Of a DNA stretch of 64,000 bases, positions 29,305 through 37,758 are shown one piece after another. The position numbers and the translations under genes were made by a program. Source of the DNA: Limnohabitans sp. MMS-10A-178 (GTDB taxonomy: Bacteria; Pseudomonadota; Gammaproteobacteria; Burkholderiales; Burkholderiaceae_C); the NCBI RefSeq assembly GCF_003063375.1, contig NZ_NERY01000001.1, positions 434,001-498,000 of the forward strand, read 5' to 3'. The notes under the pieces were generated by a model that saw only the letters and a list, made by a program, of their open reading frames with translations, did not search any database and was not told the origin of the DNA. Positions within the stretch are counted from its first letter, which is position 1, and each line of letters starts with the position of its first letter.

Positions 29305-29751
29305 ATGTTTGAAAAATTCAACCGCCAGTCAATGGCCGCAAGTTCAGAAAAATTTGACACCATCGTTGGCCGAACCACCACCATTCAAGGCAACTTGATG
29401 CTGCTCGACAGCGTGCGCATCGATGGCCGAGTGGTGGGCAACATTGAGGCCGCGCCTGACTGCAAAATTGCGGTGGCCATTGGCCCCACGGGCGAAGTGA
29501 CGGGTGACATCAAGGCCCACCGGGTGATGGTAGCGGGTAAAGTTTTTGGGCACATCCATGCGGTCGATCGCGTTGAATTTCAAAAAGACTCTTGTGTCCA
29601 GGGTGATGTTTCCTATGGATCCATTGCGGTAGAGCACGGTGCCAAGCTGTCTGGGCTCATCATTCAAAACAAAGCGCTAGACGAATCGGCCTCGGCCTCG
29701 GGAGCTCAAGCGGCTATCCAAAGCGCCCAGTCCACCAAAAACAACAGCTAA
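29305..29751 (+). CDS. Bactofilin
   Basis: A 148-residue polymer-forming cytoskeletal protein of the bactofilin (CcmA/BacA) family. The beta-helical core shows the repeating short hydrophobic turns TIQGNLMLLDSVRIDGRVVG, VTGDIKAHRVMVAGKVFGHI and CVQGDVSYGSIAVEHGAKLSG. The tail after residue 125 is Ser/Ala-rich and probably disordered. Bactofilins form nucleotide-free filaments on the inner membrane and guide local cell-wall synthesis or appendage placement. Its partner is probably the M23 protein immediately upstream. Confidence 0.93.
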   Translation: MFEKFNRQSMAASSEKFDTIVGRTTTIQGNLMLLDSVRIDGRVVGNIEAAPDCKIAVAIGPTGEVTGDIKAHRVMVAGKVFGHIHAVDRVEFQKDSCVQGDVSYGSIAVEHGAKLSGLIIQNKALDESASASGAQAAIQSAQSTKNNS

Positions 29752-29801
29752 ACCGCAATTCTCAAGCCGCTTCCCAGCCAGCCTACAATGGGCCAATTTT
29801 G

Positions 29802-29831
29802 AGTATCATTGCCAGACATCTGACTGATACT
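29802..29831. promoter_or_regulatory. Inverted repeat upstream of the SPOR-like gene
   Basis: AGTATCA (29802-29808) and TGATACT (29825-29831) form 7-bp arms 16 bases apart, in the 105-base gap between the bactofilin gene and the next gene. It could be an operator or a hairpin. No known regulator is assigned. Confidence 0.35.
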
Positions 29832-29856
29832 AGACCCTTAAGATTGTTGGCATGAC

Positions 29857-31260
29857 ATGAGTGAGTTCGGAGCGCGTGGACAGGATTCATCTTCTGAGTT
29901 TTTCTTCAGGGTGACCGATCGTCTCCAAATGGACAGTTGCCTCACAGCCTTGGCGCAAGACGGCAAAAGTGTGGTCATTTCCAGCGACTCCAACGAACTC
30001 ATTGACCATTACGGCGCAGCCTTTGTTCGCCGAATTAAGCAAAAACTCCCGCAAACTCAGCTCGAAGTTTTTTTGCCGCGTGACACCGAGGCCATGCTTG
30101 AGCGCTTCAATCAGTTGCTCAACACCCTTTCCTTGGATGTGGCAACCAAACTTCGCACAGGCATTGCACCTGAAAAAATATGGGTGGTGCACGATGCCAA
30201 CGCCATGGGCGGGCATGAAATTCAACTGCTCACCCGACTCATTCAACAGTTCCCTGGCGCAGGCATCAGTGTCATTTTGATGTTCACTGAGGGCACATCA
30301 CAAGGTGATGCCATTGCCAGCCAAAACAAACAATTTATATCCTGGTCCTTAGAGCGGCCTACTGCTGAACAAAAATTAGCGACCATTCAACAGGCACGAA
30401 AAAATGGCCAAGAGGAAGCCGCTGTTGACTTCTTCAATCGGCTTAGCAAATCGGCTGTGAAAAAAATGCCCGCTGCTGCTGGCGGCACAGCAAGTGCTGC
30501 CCCTGTCGCTTCAAAGGCGCCCCCCCAACAACCGCCTTCACAAAAGCCCCGTCAAACTGCAAAGAGTTTGACTGTCGTGGCAGCCATTGGCGCATTGCTT
30601 TGTGTTTCCTTGGGCGTTGCGTTTTGGCTGAACCCAGAAGTGGGAGACCAAGTTTTGGCCAAGGTCAATGACATCGTGGAAGGCCCAGGCAAACCCCAGT
30701 CAAAAGAAGACAAGCCAACCCCCAGTACGGCTGGCGCTGACGCGAAGGAAGTTCCTCCAGGCGCCCCCAACCTCTCTCAACTTGAGCCTAAAGTTGAATT
30801 GGTTCCTGGCCCAGTGCCTGCCGCAACTGCACCTGCCTCAACTGCACCTGCTGCTGATCCCGCGCCTGCTCCAGCGCCGCTGCCCCCTCCCGAACCAGCC
30901 AAAGAAGTTGTAGCCAAGGTGATTACTGAATTGCCAGATGTAGCCCTTAAAGGACGACTCTGGCTAAAGAGTTTGCCTGAAGATGGCTTCGTTTTAGAAC
31001 ATGAAAGTTTTGAAACAGTGAAAGAAGCCAGGGCATTTATCAAAGACAAAGAGTGGCTGATCAATGCGCGCATTGCACCGGTGTTTACTTTAGGAAAAGA
31101 CGAAGCCAGATTTGCAGTCATGACTGGCCCCTTCAGGTCTGTTGAACGGGCTAAAAACACCATTTCGCGTTTGAAGTTGTCTTCCAATGTCACCATCACT
31201 TCGGTGCAAATTGCAACCAACCAGTCTGAGCCCAATAAGCCCAAAAAACCTAAACCTTAG
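29857..31260 (+). CDS. Membrane protein with SPOR-like C-terminus and degenerate ATPase-like N-terminus
   Basis: A 467-residue protein not recognised as a named gene. The N-terminal domain (about 20-195) looks like an ExeA/DamX-type AAA fold: KIWVVHDAN at 107-115 resembles a Walker B strand, and residues 169-196 resemble the helical end of such domains. No Walker A (GxxxxGKS/T) is present, so ATP binding is doubtful. One membrane helix lies near 238-257, then a Pro/Ala-rich periplasmic spacer (about 275-345), then a region with SPOR-like spacing (about 365-450) including FETVKEARAFIKDKEWL and FAVMTGPFRSVERAKNTISRL. DamX has the same order of parts. A role in septal or envelope peptidoglycan binding is inferred. 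Confidence 0.65.
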   Translation: MSEFGARGQDSSSEFFFRVTDRLQMDSCLTALAQDGKSVVISSDSNELIDHYGAAFVRRIKQKLPQTQLEVFLPRDTEAMLERFNQLLNTLSLDVATKLRTGIAPEKIWVVHDANAMGGHEIQLLTRLIQQFPGAGISVILMFTEGTSQGDAIASQNKQFISWSLERPTAEQKLATIQQARKNGQEEAAVDFFNRLSKSAVKKMPAAAGGTASAAPVASKAPPQQPPSQKPRQTAKSLTVVAAIGALLCVSLGVAFWLNPEVGDQVLAKVNDIVEGPGKPQSKEDKPTPSTAGADAKEVPPGAPNLSQLEPKVELVPGPVPAATAPASTAPAADPAPAPAPLPPPEPAKEVVAKVITELPDVALKGRLWLKSLPEDGFVLEHESFETVKEARAFIKDKEWLINARIAPVFTLGKDEARFAVMTGPFRSVERAKNTISRLKLSSNVTITSVQIATNQSEPNKPKKPKP

Positions 31261-31286
31261 GTTTGTGAGTTCATCAGACCCATCCA

Positions 31287-32087
31287 TTAGATGGGAGACA
31301 TGCCACCCATTTTGACCTCACCCCCAATTTTGGGCGGAATGATGGTGATAGAAATTCGGCGGTTCAAAGGGTTGGTTGGGTCTTGCGGCATGGAAGGCAC
31401 ACTGTCGCCATAGCCAATCACCTGTGAAATGCGTTCAATTGGCACCTTTTCCAAAACCAACTCTCGTCTTGCAGAATTGGCCCGTTCTGCAGAGAGCTCC
31501 CAATTGCCATACCCCGCAATACCGCCGCCATAAGGCTCTGCATCGGTATAACCTTCAATTTTTAATTTGTGCGTAGGACATTTGTTGGCCACAGCCGCAA
31601 TTTTTTGGAATTGCTTTTTGGCAAAGTCCGACAAGGTAGTGCCCCCTCTTTGGAACAAAGGCTCGCCTGCATCTTTGAGGGTAATGCGCAATCCGTCTGT
31701 AGAGTAGTCAATGTCGAAGGGAGGCTTGGCAGATTGAAGACCCGCATCTCCTGCAATGAGTTCTTTCAGTTCCTTGGCAACAGGCTCTATGCATGAAGTG
31801 TCAATGCGCTCGCGCTTTGAAATGTTGTCGAACAACATGACCCACACCACAATAAAGAAGGCCATGAGCACGGTCACGAAGTCGGCATAGACCAGCTTCC
31901 AAGATCCGTGTTGTACCTCTTTTTTGTGTTTCTTTATATAGCGACTACGACGTGTCGATGCCGCTTTTGTTTTTGTGCCAGGACCAGGCTTCAAGGGAAG
32001 TTCAGGCGTTTCCATGGCCGCAGCGCTTGCTGTGCCTTCTACGCCGCCAACTGGCGGTGCAAGCTGATTGTCTGGAACCGAGCTCAT
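31287..32087 (-). CDS. motB: Flagellar motor stator protein MotB
   Basis: MotB anchors the stator to peptidoglycan and forms the proton channel with MotA. The 266-residue protein has a basic N-terminal segment (about 45-58, RRSRYIKKHKKEV), one membrane helix (about 66-86) beginning WKLVYADFVTVLMAFF with the essential aspartate at 69, and a C-terminal OmpA-like domain with IEGYTDAEPYGGGIAGYGNWELSAERANSARR and NRRISITI. An extra Pro/Ala/Thr-rich tail of about 40 residues precedes the basic segment. It starts 5 bases after motA and converges with the SPOR-like gene. Confidence 0.96.
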   Translation of the reverse strand: MSSVPDNQLAPPVGGVEGTASAAAMETPELPLKPGPGTKTKAASTRRSRYIKKHKKEVQHGSWKLVYADFVTVLMAFFIVVWVMLFDNISKRERIDTSCIEPVAKELKELIAGDAGLQSAKPPFDIDYSTDGLRITLKDAGEPLFQRGGTTLSDFAKKQFQKIAAVANKCPTHKLKIEGYTDAEPYGGGIAGYGNWELSAERANSARRELVLEKVPIERISQVIGYGDSVPSMPQDPTNPLNRRISITIIPPKIGGEVKMGGMSPI

Positions 32088-32092
32088 GCAAA

Positions 32093-32971
32093 TTAACCAG
32101 TTAACTTATTGCCAGATGTTGCCATGACACCTTCAGCAAGCTCTGTCATGGTGGGGCGTTGGTCGGTGAACATTACCTTGCGACCATATTCCACTGCAAT
32201 CATGGGAGAGAAATTGCTGTAGTTGGCAATGAGAATTTCTTTAACAGCTTCATAGGGTTTGACATCCATTGCTGCCAACTGCTCCATAGAGCGGCTGATG
32301 GGCAGCATCATGGCATAGGCTGAGAAAACGCCCAGCAAAGTGCCAATGAGAGCCTCCGAAATGAGGTCGCCAATTTCGCCTGGCCCAATGCCAGTTTTAA
32401 TCGATGTCAATGCATGAACCACACCAATAATGGCGGCCACAATGCCAAATGCGGGCATGCTGTCGGCAAGTGTGGCAATCGACTCAGAGGGCTCAAGTGC
32501 TTCTTGGTTCATCACTTCAATTTCCTGCGCCATGACCGACTCAAGTTGCCCCAGGGTAACGGTTCCGTCCATCATCATGCGGAAATAATCGGTAATGAAC
32601 TCAATCAGGCGCGGGCTTTTAAGCACAGCTGGGTATTTTGCAAACAACTCACTTTGCTTGGGATCAGAAATATCGGCTTCAATGGACAAGGCGCCATCGC
32701 GTTTGATCCTTTGGAGCAACTCAAACATCAAACAGAGCAGGCCTAAGTTGGCCTCTTTGCCAGTAGTTGATGGCAGAAAGATTCGAAAAAAAGCACGCGA
32801 CAAACTTTTTAAGTTGCGCCACTTGTTTGAAGCGACCAAGGTGCCAACAGCCGCACCAAAAATGATCAAATATTCTTGGGGCACCCACAATTGATCGATA
32901 TGGCCGCCTAGCCAAATGAAGCCGCCAATAGCACAGCCAAAGGCAATGATCCAACCCAAACCAATGTTCAT
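32093..32971 (-). CDS. motA: Flagellar motor stator protein MotA
   Basis: MotA forms the proton channel with MotB and pushes on FliG. The 292-residue protein has four predicted membrane helices (about 4-22, 32-50, 170-190 and 200-222). Conserved segments include EYLIIFGAAVGTLVASN, the cytoplasmic charged region QRIKRDGALSIEADI that faces FliG, and PAFGIVAAIIGVVHAL leading into the third helix. motB follows after 5 bases. The 131 bases between motA and flgL show no convincing sigma-54 or sigma-28 promoter. Confidence 0.97.
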   Translation of the reverse strand: MNIGLGWIIAFGCAIGGFIWLGGHIDQLWVPQEYLIIFGAAVGTLVASNKWRNLKSLSRAFFRIFLPSTTGKEANLGLLCLMFELLQRIKRDGALSIEADISDPKQSELFAKYPAVLKSPRLIEFITDYFRMMMDGTVTLGQLESVMAQEIEVMNQEALEPSESIATLADSMPAFGIVAAIIGVVHALTSIKTGIGPGEIGDLISEALIGTLLGVFSAYAMMLPISRSMEQLAAMDVKPYEAVKEILIANYSNFSPMIAVEYGRKVMFTDQRPTMTELAEGVMATSGNKLTG

Positions 32972-33102
32972 ATCTTAAAAGCGGAATGCGCTGTGAGGTT
33001 AAAAGTAATCAAAAAATAGTAGCATCAAAAAATGTGCAGAGCATTACAACTTTGAAATTCAATCCAATCAATGAGACTGAAAACAATGCACACCATTCAA
33101 CA

Positions 33103-33936
33103 TCACAGTTTTTGGAAAAGTGAATTCGAGTCGAGCTTGGTCATGATCGATTGCGCGGCCTGCAGCAGCGCGTTAGATTTCACCAATCCTGCAGTGGCTG
33201 TTGCTAAATCAGTGTCTAGCAAATTACTGCGTTGCAGCTCTACATTGTTTTTTTGCACATCCGCTGCTTCAGTGGCTGCATCCAATTGATTTTGCAACAG
33301 GCCTGTCTTCACTTGGGCTGTGGTGACTTGCTTTAAGACCAATTGAATGTTGTCCATGTCGCTAGCCGACAAAGCCGTACCAGCCGTTAATTTGTCACGA
33401 ACCGAGCCCATGAACGTCAACACATTTTGTGTCATTCCATTGGGCGCAGACATGACCTCAGAATAGCTCAATGCAGTTTCTAAGCTGACATTGGGGGCAA
33501 CTAAAACACTGGTGGGTGTGGCGGTTCTCAAAATCTGCTCGCCATTGGCATCTTTTGCCAAGGACATTTGATTCACGGTGTTGTACAAAGTGCTTGCCTG
33601 CTGCCCCAAGGTTTTAAGGCCATCAGCACCCAAGGTACCGTTGCCCGCTTGCACCATCATTTGCTGAAATTTAGTCAAAGCAATGTTAATGCCGCTCAAT
33701 TGAGAGTCAGTCGATGTCAGAGAAGCATTGATGTGATTTTGATTGACTCTGAACATGGCAAATTGCGCATTGTCCAAATCAATTTGCACACCCAAGCCGG
33801 CTGCCAATGCATCGTCAGAGGCCACTTGATATTTGCGACCCGAGGAAATTTGTTGCTGGTACTTGACCACATCCGAGGTGTGCTGCTGCATTGACGATAC
33901 GCCGCTGTCAAAGACCTGTTGGCTGCTGATTCTCAT
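33103..33936 (-). CDS. flgL: Flagellar hook-filament junction protein FlgL
   Basis: FlgL (HAP3) joins the hook to the filament with FlgK. The 277-residue protein is short for the family (about 300-400), suggesting a small outer domain. The flagellin-like N-terminus MRISSQQVFDSGVSSMQQHT and SSGRKYQVASDDALAA, and the C-terminal helix ending ATAGLVKSNALLQAAQSIMTKLDSNS, are clear. It is the last gene of the flg operon, 25 bases after flgK. Confidence 0.95.
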   Translation of the reverse strand: MRISSQQVFDSGVSSMQQHTSDVVKYQQQISSGRKYQVASDDALAAGLGVQIDLDNAQFAMFRVNQNHINASLTSTDSQLSGINIALTKFQQMMVQAGNGTLGADGLKTLGQQASTLYNTVNQMSLAKDANGEQILRTATPTSVLVAPNVSLETALSYSEVMSAPNGMTQNVLTFMGSVRDKLTAGTALSASDMDNIQLVLKQVTTAQVKTGLLQNQLDAATEAADVQKNNVELQRSNLLDTDLATATAGLVKSNALLQAAQSIMTKLDSNSLFQKL

Positions 33937-33961
33937 TGTTTTGGTCCTTGCTTAAAGTTCA

Positions 33962-35587
33962 TCATGACAACATGCCAAGCAGAGTGTCAAACATCTGTTT
34001 GCCAGTTTGCATCAATTTGCTGGAGGCGTTGTAGAGCTGCTGGTACTTGACCAAGTTGGCCGCTTCCTCATCCAAATTCACGCCGGTGATGGAAGATTTT
34101 TGGTTGGCCAAACTTTTTTCTAAGGCTTCATCCGATTGCAGCGTGTTCTTCCATGTGGCAATGGTGGTTGCTACGCTGCTGGTGATGAAAGTTACGGGAG
34201 AAGTAAATGAATCGCGTTTGCTTTGCAAAGCGGCAGAAGCGGTGGCGTCCATGTTGGCAAACTGTGCGTTGTCAAATGTACCCACTACTTTGAACTGACG
34301 CGCATCAAACTCTGCTTTGCTCAATGCAGTGTCAATGCTCTTTCGATAGTTGTTGCTCTGAGGATTTGAGCCTTCAACGAGTTCGCTGTAAACAAAATTA
34401 GTGCCATCCGCTTTTTTCCAAAGCCCATCTAGCAAAGCTTTGCCGGCAGTGTCAGTGCTAATGCCCGTCAGTGGGGTGGGGCTTGAGGTGATTGAAGAAA
34501 AACCAAATATAGGTGCAATGGCATTGCCGGCGGCGTTGGTAATTTGGTTGACACTTCGCACAAGTTGTGTGGCCAGCAAATTAATGCTCTTTTGTACTGT
34601 TGGTACAAAGTTTTGAATCAGATGGACATAAGCGCCCGCTTTGCCATCTTGCAAAATGGTTTGGCCAGGCACCATCACAGAATTGCCATTGGCATCAATC
34701 AGCGGATTGACACCATCGATTGCTTTTTGTTCGACAGAGGGCAGCACAAGTTTGACATAAACAGGATTGCGCCCATCCAAAGATGCCACCTTGATTCTGA
34801 GGTCGGTGAGAGGCATGTCACTGCGAATGACACTTGTGCCTGCAGTATTGGTGAATTTGTTGGCCACTTCCCGGTCAACCAAATGTTGCCCATTTAGCAA
34901 AAAACTGGCCGTGGCATCTTCATTGATCAAGGTGCTGCCACCGACCAGTTCTTGAAGCTTGCCCAAAATTCGATCGCGTTCGTCTAGCAAATCGGGAGAC
35001 GCTGCAGCAACGCCGGGTATAGCTGCGGCGCGAATTTTGGCATTGATGGAAGCCAATTGAGGCGTGAGTGAATTGGCTTGATTCAGCACATCGGCCAAAG
35101 CTTGAGAAGCATTACTTGAAATTTGTCCCACGGCATTGGCCAAACCACGCACCCGATCGGCTACCAAACGCGCATTGCCGATCAAGCTTTGTTGGTAAGC
35201 CGAGTTGGTGGGTTCATTGGCAATAGAGCCAGCGGCATTGAAAAAATTGCCCAAGGCAGTGGCAATGGATGTGGCAGGCTCGGTGAGCATGGCATCTAAG
35301 GGCGCCACCGATTGAGTCAGTGCTTGGCTGTAGCTGGTTTTGCTTTGCTGCGACAGCAATTGGCCTTGCAGCAAATTGTCAAAATATCTTGTGAAACCTT
35401 CAACGGCAAAGGAGGTGCCAGTCAGATCCATTGAAGAAGGCGACAAGCCATTCACTCGCACATTGGAAGTGCGACGCACATACCCCTCAACCGATGAACC
35501 AGTGACGTTCTGTGAAGTGACCAGCATGCCCGACTGAGCGGACTGAAGTCCGGCCATGGCGCTGTCAAAAAGGGCTGCTGTTCTCAC
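33962..35587 (-). CDS. flgK: Flagellar hook-associated protein FlgK
   Basis: FlgK (HAP1) sits between the hook and FlgL. The 541-residue protein begins with the rod/hook-type helix LFDSAMAGLQSAQSGMLVTSQN and NVTGSSVEGYVRR, and ends with a conserved helix GVNLDEEAANLVKYQQLYNASSKLMQTGKQMFDTLL. The start is GTG at 35587, 18 bases after flgJ. The central part (about 200-430) is diverged as usual for this family. It is secreted by the flagellar export gate and needs no signal peptide. Confidence 0.95.
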   Translation of the reverse strand: MRTAALFDSAMAGLQSAQSGMLVTSQNVTGSSVEGYVRRTSNVRVNGLSPSSMDLTGTSFAVEGFTRYFDNLLQGQLLSQQSKTSYSQALTQSVAPLDAMLTEPATSIATALGNFFNAAGSIANEPTNSAYQQSLIGNARLVADRVRGLANAVGQISSNASQALADVLNQANSLTPQLASINAKIRAAAIPGVAAASPDLLDERDRILGKLQELVGGSTLINEDATASFLLNGQHLVDREVANKFTNTAGTSVIRSDMPLTDLRIKVASLDGRNPVYVKLVLPSVEQKAIDGVNPLIDANGNSVMVPGQTILQDGKAGAYVHLIQNFVPTVQKSINLLATQLVRSVNQITNAAGNAIAPIFGFSSITSSPTPLTGISTDTAGKALLDGLWKKADGTNFVYSELVEGSNPQSNNYRKSIDTALSKAEFDARQFKVVGTFDNAQFANMDATASAALQSKRDSFTSPVTFITSSVATTIATWKNTLQSDEALEKSLANQKSSITGVNLDEEAANLVKYQQLYNASSKLMQTGKQMFDTLLGMLS

Positions 35588-35605
35588 TGAATGGTTCCGA
35601 TGTGC

Positions 35606-35941
35606 TTAAGGCTTTACGGCAGTGGCAGCAGAGTTGATTAACTGCGCTGCTTGAACCTGCTGAATCATTTGCTGTGCCATGGCTTTGCCAAAGCCAAAAC
35701 CGCCTTGCGCGGCCATGTTGTTGGCCAATTGTTCATCTGCCAAACTCAAATAGGTAGAACTGCTACCACCTTTGCTGCTTTCGCTGAACACGGAATTGCG
35801 TATCTCGCGCATCATCTGGCGCAACAGCACAGCCTCAAAGTCTTGAGCTGTCTGTTTGATTTTCTGAATTTGCGGCGTATCGGCTACACCGCTAGTAAGC
35901 GGCTTTGCAGAAATCAAACCAGAGACAATGAGGTCGGCCAT
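35606..35941 (-). CDS. flgJ: Rod-binding protein FlgJ (N-terminal domain only)
   Basis: FlgJ caps the growing rod. This 111-residue version contains only the rod-binding domain: QIQKIKQTAQDFEAVLLRQMMREIR and YLSLADEQLANNMAAQGGFGFGKAMAQQM. The C-terminal muramidase domain found in FlgJ of many beta- and gammaproteobacteria is missing, so another hydrolase must open the cell wall for the rod. The ATG at 35941 lies 1 base after the flgI stop; an upstream in-frame start would extend into flgI without family support. Confidence 0.93.
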   Translation of the reverse strand: MADLIVSGLISAKPLTSGVADTPQIQKIKQTAQDFEAVLLRQMMREIRNSVFSESSKGGSSSTYLSLADEQLANNMAAQGGFGFGKAMAQQMIQQVQAAQLINSAATAVKP

Positions 35942-35942
35942 G

Positions 35943-37055
35943 TTAGATAATTTCCAGCTCTGCTTGCAATGCACCAGAAGTTTTCATGGCTTGCAAAATA
36001 GACATCAAATCTTGCGGTGTCACACCCAACAAGTTGATGGCGCGGACCACTTGCTCTAAGGAAGCGCCTTCTTCGACGCGCACCATTTGACCCGCTGGGC
36101 CGGGATCGATGCTGACGCGCTCATTGCGCTGGTTCACTGGGCGGTTGCGAGAAAACAATGATTGGGGAACCACTTGGTTGCTTGCTTGTACTTGGATGGT
36201 CAGATTGCCATGAGTCACAGCGAAAGGCGCCAAACGGACTGACTGATTCACCACCACAGATCCTGTGCGTGCATTGATGACCACCCTGGCAATGTCTACA
36301 ACGGGTTGAATCTCGAGTTCAAGCAATTGCGCCATCACACTGACGCGTTGTGCTCTTTGAACGGGCACCCGAACAGAAACAGTTCTGGCATCGATGGCCG
36401 TTACTGCATTTTCTTCACTCACCACCTTAGAGATGGCTTCGACAGCCCGCTGAATTTGAGCGTAATCCACTTTGTGGAAATTGAACTCAACTACAGGGTC
36501 TAAGTCGGCTTCTGGTGCAGCTTGCTCCACAATGCCGCCGCTTGGAATACGACCCGATGACAACTGATTGATGGTGGTTCTGGCCATGGCAGTGCTCACA
36601 GACGCACCTGGAATCACAATCGATCCTTGTGCTTGACCGTAGACTTGACCGTTGGCTGCCTTCAAAGGCGTCATGATGAGAGTACCGCCGCGCAAACTGC
36701 GGGCACTGGTCAAAGAGGAAACGGTGACATCCATGGTCTGACCAGGGCGGGCCAATGCGGCCAACTCTGCTGTCACCATAACCACAGCGGCGTTGCGTGC
36801 TTGCAAATTAATGCCAGGCGGCACAGCCACACCCAGTGAATTGAGCATGGTAATGACAGACTGACCCGTAACAGGATTGGCGCCAGAGTTGTCGCCAGTA
36901 CCGTCTAAGCCCACCACCAAGCCGTAGCCAATCAATTGATTGGGGCGCAGACCCGATACCACGGCCATGTCCTTCAAGCGCGCGGCCATGACTTCAGACA
37001 TGCCAAACACAAAAGCCGCGATCAAAAACCATTGAGAGAGAGTGCGATGGGTCAT
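35943..37055 (-). CDS. flgI: Flagellar P-ring protein FlgI
   Basis: FlgI forms the periplasmic P-ring around the rod. The 370-residue precursor has a signal peptide (MTHRTLSQWFLIAAFVFGMSEVMAA) and conserved stretches RLKDMAVVSGLRPNQLIGYGLVVGLDGTGD, AVVMVTAELAALARPGQTMDV and GVTPQDLMSILQAMKTSGALQAELEI at the C-terminus. It lies 10 bases after flgH and 1 base before flgJ. Length and motifs are typical. Confidence 0.97.
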   Translation of the reverse strand: MTHRTLSQWFLIAAFVFGMSEVMAARLKDMAVVSGLRPNQLIGYGLVVGLDGTGDNSGANPVTGQSVITMLNSLGVAVPPGINLQARNAAVVMVTAELAALARPGQTMDVTVSSLTSARSLRGGTLIMTPLKAANGQVYGQAQGSIVIPGASVSTAMARTTINQLSSGRIPSGGIVEQAAPEADLDPVVEFNFHKVDYAQIQRAVEAISKVVSEENAVTAIDARTVSVRVPVQRAQRVSVMAQLLELEIQPVVDIARVVINARTGSVVVNQSVRLAPFAVTHGNLTIQVQASNQVVPQSLFSRNRPVNQRNERVSIDPGPAGQMVRVEEGASLEQVVRAINLLGVTPQDLMSILQAMKTSGALQAELEII

Positions 37056-37065
37056 GGCCTATGCC

Positions 37066-37758
37066 TCAGTTAGGAGAAAACCGTGTGAACAATTTGGTCA
37101 AGAAACCAGGGCTCTGAATTTGATCGGTGATACCTTGACCGCGGTATTCAATGCGAGCATCAGCCACTTGTGATGACAGCACCGTATTGCCCTGCAAGGT
37201 GGCAGGAGACACAACGCCGCCAAAGCGAATTACTTCTTCTTCGTGACCTACAGCCAAGCGTTTTTCACCAGCCACATTCAAGTTGCCATTGGGCAGCACT
37301 TCCAAAACAGTGACTGTGATCGTGCCCAAAAATTGATTAGAGGCTGAGGATCCGCCTTTGCTGTCAAAGTTAGTGTTACCGTTCGAATTAACGCCCCCAT
37401 TCAAACCGGTAGTTGATCCTGAACTTGTGCTCAAGTTGAGTCCAGCATTCAATCCGTTTGAAGACAAGCGGCGTGCGTTGGTGCCAATGTCTTTGCTGGC
37501 ACGGGTTGTTTCATTCAACAACACAGTCAGTGTATCGCCCACACGAACAGCACGGCGCTCTTCAAAAAGGCCTCTGTGTGTCAAAGCTACAGGCCTTGTA
37601 GTAGGAACCAGTGAGCCTTTAGTCGTTGCAATGACGGCTTGCGATTCAGGCCGTGCGGTTGTGCCGCCATTGACCAACGATTGCTTGGAGGCAGAAGGCA
37701 ACTCTGCACAGCCTGCCAAAACAGCAGCGATTGAAATAAGCAATAAAAGTTGTTTCAT
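37066..37758 (-). CDS. flgH: Flagellar L-ring lipoprotein FlgH
   Basis: FlgH forms the outer-membrane L-ring. The 230-residue precursor has a lipoprotein signal ending in the lipobox LAGC (Cys near residue 17), then the conserved region LFEERRAVRVGDTLTVLLNETTRASKD and NGNLNVAGEKRLAVGHEEEVIRFGGVVSP. The ATG at 37758 shares a base with the flgG stop (TGATG); a GTG at 37761 is an alternative. A Ser/Gly/Asn-rich loop (about residues 110-140) is typical of the family. Confidence 0.96.
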   Translation of the reverse strand: MKQLLLLISIAAVLAGCAELPSASKQSLVNGGTTARPESQAVIATTKGSLVPTTRPVALTHRGLFEERRAVRVGDTLTVLLNETTRASKDIGTNARRLSSNGLNAGLNLSTSSGSTTGLNGGVNSNGNTNFDSKGGSSASNQFLGTITVTVLEVLPNGNLNVAGEKRLAVGHEEEVIRFGGVVSPATLQGNTVLSSQVADARIEYRGQGITDQIQSPGFLTKLFTRFSPN

